Below, in pieces: positions 59,986 through 64,000 of a stretch of DNA of 64,000 bases; position 1 is the stretch's first letter, and each line of letters opens with the position of its first letter. Position numbers and translations under genes: made by a program. The DNA is taken from contig NC_080582.1 of NCBI RefSeq assembly GCF_029962835.1, forward strand, positions 69,498,177 to 69,562,176, given 5' to 3'. Under the pieces are notes generated by a model. It did no database searches, was not told the DNA's origin, and saw only the letters and a list, made by a program, of their open reading frames with translations. The stretch comes from Magnolia sinica (taxonomy: Eukaryota; Streptophyta; Magnoliopsida; Magnoliales; Magnoliaceae).

Positions 59986-61659
59986 CTAAACCCGAACCCA
60001 TTCTCAAATCCCCAAAACCCAAACCGACACCTAAACCTAAACCTAAACCTAAACCTAAACCTATAACCTAACCTCAACCTAGACCTAAACCTAAACCTAT
60101 AGCCTAAACTCAAATCCCAAAACCTTAACCTATAACCTAACCTAAACCTATACTTATAACCTAAAACTATTCCCAAATCCCAAAACATATTACCTAAACC
60201 TAAACCTATAACCTAAACTCAATTCCCTAAACCTCAACCTAAACCTAAACCTAAACCTATAACCTAAACTCAATTCCCTAAACCTCAACCTAGACCTAAA
60301 CCTAAACCTATAGCCTAAACTCAAATCCCTAAACCTTAACCTATAACCTAACCTAAACCTATACTTATAACCTAAAACTATTCCCAAATCCCAAAACCTA
60401 TTACCTAAACCTAACCTCTCCCTAAACATATAACCTAAACTCAATTCCCTAAACCTAAACCTACACCTAATCCTAATCTCAACTCCCTAACCTAAACCTA
60501 AACCTAAACTTGAAAACCCAAACTTAAACCCAATCCCGAACCTGAACCCGATTTCCTAAACCTAAACCATAATCCATTCTCAAATCCAAAAACCTATAAC
60601 CTAAACCTAAACCAAAACCAAAACTTATAACCTAAACCTGAACCCATTCTCAAATTCCAAAACCTATAACCTAAACCCAAACCCATTCTCAAATCCCAAA
60701 ATCCAAACATAAACCTAAACCTAAACATAAAACCTAAACCTAAACCTATAACATAAACTCAAATCCCTAAACCTAAACCTAAACTTAATCCTATAACCTA
60801 AACTGAAATCCCTAAACCTTAACCTATGACCTAACATAAACCTATACTTATAACCTAAAACTATTCCCAAATCCCAAAACCTATTACCTAAACCTATAAC
60901 CTAAACTCAATTCCGTAAACCTCAACCTAGACCTAAACCTAAACCTAAACCTATAGCCTAAACTCAAATCCCTAAACCTTAACCTATAACCTAACCTAAA
61001 CCTATACTTATAACCTAAAACTATTCCCAAATCCCAAAACCTATTACCTAAACCTAACCTTTCCCTAAACCATAACCCATTCTCAATTCCCTAAAGCTAT
61101 AACCTATAACCTAAACCTAAACCTAAACATAAACTTAACCTAAACTTATAACCTTTCCTAAAACCTTTAACTTAAACCTAAACTTAAAACCTAAATGTAT
61201 TCTCAAATTCTTAAACCCAAACCTACACCTAATCCTAATCTCAACTCCCTAACCTAAACCTAAACTTGAAAGCCCAAACCTAAACCCGATCCCGAACCCG
61301 AACCCGATTTCCTAAACCTAAACCTTAACCTGTAATCAAGTTCCCAAAAGCTATAAGCTATAACCTATAACCTAAACCTTAACCTAAACCTAAACCAAAA
61401 CCTATAACCTAAACCTTAACCTATAACCTAAACTTAATTATAACCTATAGCCTAACCTTAACCTAAACCGATAACCTAAACCTAAACCAAACCTAAACCT
61501 ATAATCATATGGTGAGACCATTTATTTTGTGTCAATTTCATTCCTCTTTGAGTTTTTTTTTTAAATTCATTAAGAAAAAAAAAGTGGTTATACGTGATGC
61601 ACTTCTTTCACTGTCTTTCTTTTCTCTAATGGGCATTCTAATTTATGAATGACATGACT

Positions 61660-61745
61660 GTTTGTAGGATGATGGAATATACGAAGCTGCTGAAATTCGG
61701 TGAAGTCGAGCACATTTCTCTAATGAAGCCAAAGATTTGTATTTT
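61660..61745 (+). other. Possible last exon in the CACTA element
   Basis: TGTTTGTAG (acceptor-like) precedes an open piece reading DDGIYEAAEIR and a stop. It is too short to identify; noted because exon-like pieces flank the array on both sides. Confidence 0.2.
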
Positions 61746-61764
61746 CAGCATTATTGTATTTGTA

Positions 61765-61950
61765 ACTGTAATTGATTGTAATTGTAATTAATTGAATGAA
61801 GGATTGTAATTGTAATTGAATGAATGAAGGATTGTAATTGTAATTGAATGAATGAATGATTGTAATTGAATGAATGAATGATTGTACAGGTGGTATTTGA
61901 ATGAACAGGTGGTAATTGAATGAACAGGTGGTAATTGAATGAACAGGTGA
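61765..61950 (+). repeat. GATTGTAATTGAATGAATGA minisatellite
   Basis: Several units of GATTGTAATTGTAATTGAATGA-like sequence (shortened forms occur), followed by three units of AATGAACAGGTGGTAATTG (61,900-61,950). Confidence 0.88.
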
Positions 61951-61966
61951 TTTAATTTTTCAATGT

Positions 61967-62447
61967 ACAAAATAGCTACAGATACTGACCGTAGCCACTA
62001 GTCAGACAGGTGTAGCCTTTTTAATTTTGGAATATTGCTACGGACTTTCAGCTACAAATAATATCCGTAGCTGTTTGAAGTTTTTGCTACAGATATAATT
62101 GCTATGGATTATATCTGTAGCTATTTAACATATAGCTACGGATTTAATCCGTAGCCAATAATCAGATAGGTGTAGCCTTTTAAATTTTGGCCTATTGCTA
62201 CGGACTTTCAGCTACAAATAATATCTATAGCTATTTAATATTGTTGCTACAGGGGAAAAGGCTACGGATTTAATCCGTAGCCATAGAGCTATAGCTACGG
62301 GTTTAATCCGTAGCCATAGGTTCTAGACCTATCGTTATGGCACCTACGACGACGGTCATGTTACGGACTAGCTACAGACTTAATCCGTAGCCTTAGGTCT
62401 AAGGCTACGGATTTAATCCGTAGCCTTTGCCCATTTTTTTGGTAGTG
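61967..62447 (+). repeat. CACTA right subterminal repeats and TIR
   Basis: About ten copies of a ~21-bp palindrome with GCTACGGATT and AATCCGTAGC arms (variants: GCTACAGAT, GCTACGGACTTTCAGC, GCTACGGGTTT). Two longer units near 62,037 and 62,197 repeat GCTACGGACTTTCAGCTACA. In CACTA elements subterminal repeats are the binding sites of the accessory transposase protein. The TIR ends at 62,447. Confidence 0.82.
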
Positions 62448-62450
62448 GAA
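62448..62450. repeat. Right 3-bp target duplication of the CACTA element
   Basis: GAA, as at 51,145-51,147. Confidence 0.7.
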
Positions 62451-62511
62451 CTACCCTCAGATTTTCAAGGAGTACGAAAAGGTACTAATTTCGAGGATGA
62501 AATTTTTCTTT

Positions 62512-62524
62512 AAGGGGGGTAGAT
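62512..62524 (+). other. Polypurine tract of the chromovirus
   Basis: AAGGGGGGTAGAT, directly before the 3' LTR start TGTAATG and after the ATTTCGAGGATGAAATTTTT sequence typical of the 3' coding end of Tekay/Del elements. Confidence 0.88.
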
Positions 62525-64000
62525 TGTAATGTCTCAAAAAATTTCGTACAAAGACCCGAGTACCACCTTAGGTAGAAATCACCCAGGACCGAAACCTTTA
62601 GAAATTAGGCGGGAATTAACTAGTGCTAAAATAACTTATCTGTGAAATTAGTACTAATCACTTTAAATATGATCTACAAGACCCAAACCATACAGAATCA
62701 TTACCGTTATATTACCTTAAGACTTAGGATCAATCTCAAACCCCAGTTGCTCTTGGGAGCGCTTTGAAACTCTGTATTGGACCTGGACTGCACGTCAAAA
62801 GTCCGATGATCGCGAAACTATACCGTTATGACCACCTTGCTGGACTTGACTACTACCACAGAAATCAAGTCCTAATTGTATCCAGAAACACACAACTTGA
62901 GCCCGGAGCAAAGTGGGTGAGAAACACGAATATCTTTAGGAAATGAACTGGGACTTAAGTGAATTGAGTCATTTCACTTACAGGCTAAATCTAAGGATTC
63001 AGACCATCGGAATCTGACCCAATTACACCCTCGGATCAGGAAATATTTCCTACACATGTCAGTACACTTGTGGGCCTAATCGAGTACTGGTGACCGTTGA
63101 ATTGAAACTAGTCCGCCATGGTCGATCTGTAAATCCGATCGGACCGAAAACTCAGCTTGACCTAGATCTAATGTTAGGGAGCTTAAGTCCGACGGCACAC
63201 AGAAAAGAGGCCTCCAGAAGTACTTTGTTAGATCAAAACAGACGTTCTTTAGACATAACCTAAGTATACCTTGGCCCTAGGGCCATTCCCATCAGTCCTG
63301 AGCCTATATAAGGGCCTTAAACCCTCTCTCTCTCATCTCATATGAATTTGGGAAACCCTAGGAGAGAGAAGAGAGAAAAGAGAAGGAAAGAGAGAGGAAG
63401 TGAGAGGGTATACTAGCGTTTGTTCTTGGGATTTAATCCTACCACTCCACACGCTTATCTATCGCGTTTGTAGCGATATTCCGGCATTTCTAACAGCGTA
63501 CTTGGGTAAGAAAACCTAACCCTAATCTGTTTTAGGGTATCATATAGTGTTAGTGGTGAAATAGCTAACCTAATTCATGCTATAGGTTACCATTCTGCCG
63601 TTGACAAAGACTAAGTGTCTAAAATGAATCCGTTACACGTTTACCGGCTTAAGGTGCGGACTATATACATTTAGGTTATGGTTTTCAAACTTTCAATGCC
63701 GGATAATGATTTATTACGGTCATGGGTGCCATTTTACATGCCAGACGTGATGTTCGTTTCGCTTTACGAATACGTATGAACTATGTCGAGTATAGTGTAT
63801 TCTATGTATTTGTTGAAATAATTGAATACATATGGTTTTTGGATTCGTAGTCGACATGATTATCTGTTGTGCATATATGCTTGTTGTGTATGCGACAACT
63901 CCTTGTCGAAAGGTTTTTCCCTAATACATATTATAACCAACATACGTCATGTAAGTTGGAATGTGTAGACTAAGTGTTTGTAAGAATGTCTAAATGACCT
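62525..64000 (+). repeat. 3' LTR of the chromovirus, first 1.48 kb
   Basis: Aligns with 36,564-38,040. Differences are concentrated in the first ~800 bp and are mostly transitions. It continues beyond the window. Confidence 0.9.
63305..63311 (+). promoter_or_regulatory. TATA box of the 3' LTR
   Basis: TATATAA, same context as at 37,343 in the 5' LTR. Confidence 0.6.

Larger units (their letters stand above)
55433..61503 (-). repeat. Degenerate telomere-like array, ~6.1 kb
   Basis: The plus strand is the C-rich strand, built mostly from the hexamer CCTAAA (TTTAGG), with CCCTAAA heptamers (the plant telomere unit TTTAGGG) and the variants CCTATAA, CCTAGA, CCTCAA, CCCGAA and CCCAAA interspersed. 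Groups of variants recur in a fixed order (for example ACTATTCCCAAATCCCAAAA, then CCCGAACCCATTCTCAAATC), giving units of about 220-260 bp that form larger duplications. It lies wholly inside the CACTA element. Long Phe-Arg-rich open frames on the minus strand are a by-product of the hexamer. Confidence 0.92.
51148..62447 (+). mobile_element. CACTA (En/Spm-type) DNA transposon, 11.3 kb
   Basis: Terminal inverted repeats: left TACTACCAAAAAAAGGGGCA, right (reverse complement) CACTACCAAAAAAATGGGCA. The left end has T where CACTA ends have C. GAA duplications flank it, the 3-bp target size of this superfamily. Palindromic subterminal repeats with GCTACGGATT / AATCCGTAGC arms are dense at the right end (about ten) and sparse at the left. 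No TNP2- or TNPA-like transposase is recognised, so it is probably non-autonomous. The interior is exon-like pieces, a PPR fragment, a duplicated segment and a telomere-like array. It inserted into the chromovirus between its chromodomain and its purine tract. Confidence 0.8.
36564..64000 (+). mobile_element. Tekay/Del-type chromovirus (Ty3-gypsy), nested, runs off the window (fossil)
   Basis: 5' LTR 36,564-39,732, initiator-Met primer site, an extra upstream ORF, gag, protease, integrase with C-terminal chromodomain, purine tract, and 3' LTR from 62,525 onwards. Gag, integrase and chromodomain motifs fit the Tekay/Del clade. Two later insertions sit inside it: an L solo LTR (42,081-47,931) and a CACTA element (51,148-62,447). 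Comparing the first ~1.4 kb of both LTRs by eye gives about 5-9% difference, mostly transitions: a few million years at grass rates, more at slow tree rates. Broken, with more than ten disruptions. Confidence 0.88.

Noticed and set aside
56475-60444. Many open frames of 60-84 residues on the minus strand, rich in Phe-Arg-Leu-Gly-Tyr
   Set aside because: They are produced by the TTTAGG hexamer (two codons, Phe-Arg) and its variants; identical frames recur because the DNA is repeated. Not genes.
55433-61503. True chromosome end or terminal telomere
   Set aside because: The array is degenerate, internally duplicated and enclosed by transposon sequence on both sides.

Overview
The window looks like a repeat-dominated stretch of a large plant nuclear genome. 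I found no intact host gene in 64 kb. The plant assignment rests on Athila- and Tekay/Del-type Ty3-gypsy elements, a CACTA transposon, a tRNA-derived SINE, PIF/Harbinger-like inverted-repeat elements, a pentatricopeptide-repeat (PPR) gene fragment and telomere-like TTTAGG/TTTAGGG repeats. Very abundant GTGGGCCCCACCATGATGTA-type sequence makes me lean towards a magnoliid tree, but that is an impression and not a measurement.

Layout. 1-1,073: probable end of a Copia-like element. 1,074-2,036: start of a long LTR of a family I call 'L'. 2,037-7,190: Athila-type fossil, minus strand. 7,191-11,517: two further L copies, minus strand, one inside the other; the inner one holds a short host-like coding fragment. 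11,518-14,795: second Athila fossil (gag, primer-binding site, LTR), minus strand. 15.8-23.7 kb: non-coding DNA with tandem repeats, a 1.8-kb PIF/Harbinger-like element containing two inverted-repeat elements, and a SINE with a perfect 16-bp target duplication. 23,722-26,559: small LTR element with two ~873-bp LTRs. 26.6-30.2 kb: AT-rich, nothing coding recognised.

30,248-64,000 is a four-level nest. (1) An L-family element has a complete 5.7-kb 5' LTR, only 425 bp of internal DNA and the beginning of its 3' LTR. (2) A Tekay/Del-type chromovirus sits inside that 3' LTR from 36,564; its own 3' LTR runs off the window. (3) The chromovirus received a 5.85-kb L solo LTR (42,081-47,931) and an 11.3-kb CACTA element (51,148-62,447). 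(4) The CACTA element contains a ~6.1-kb degenerate telomere-like array with higher-order duplications, a PPR fragment, exon-like pieces and a tandemly duplicated segment.

No operon-like cooperation exists here: the 'genes' are parts of mobile elements or captured fragments. The most interesting signals are the telomere-like array inside a DNA transposon, the exceptionally long LTRs that carry their own satellite arrays and inverted-repeat sequences, an extra upstream ORF in the chromovirus, and captured host gene pieces. All identifications are by eye; family names come from motifs, not searches.
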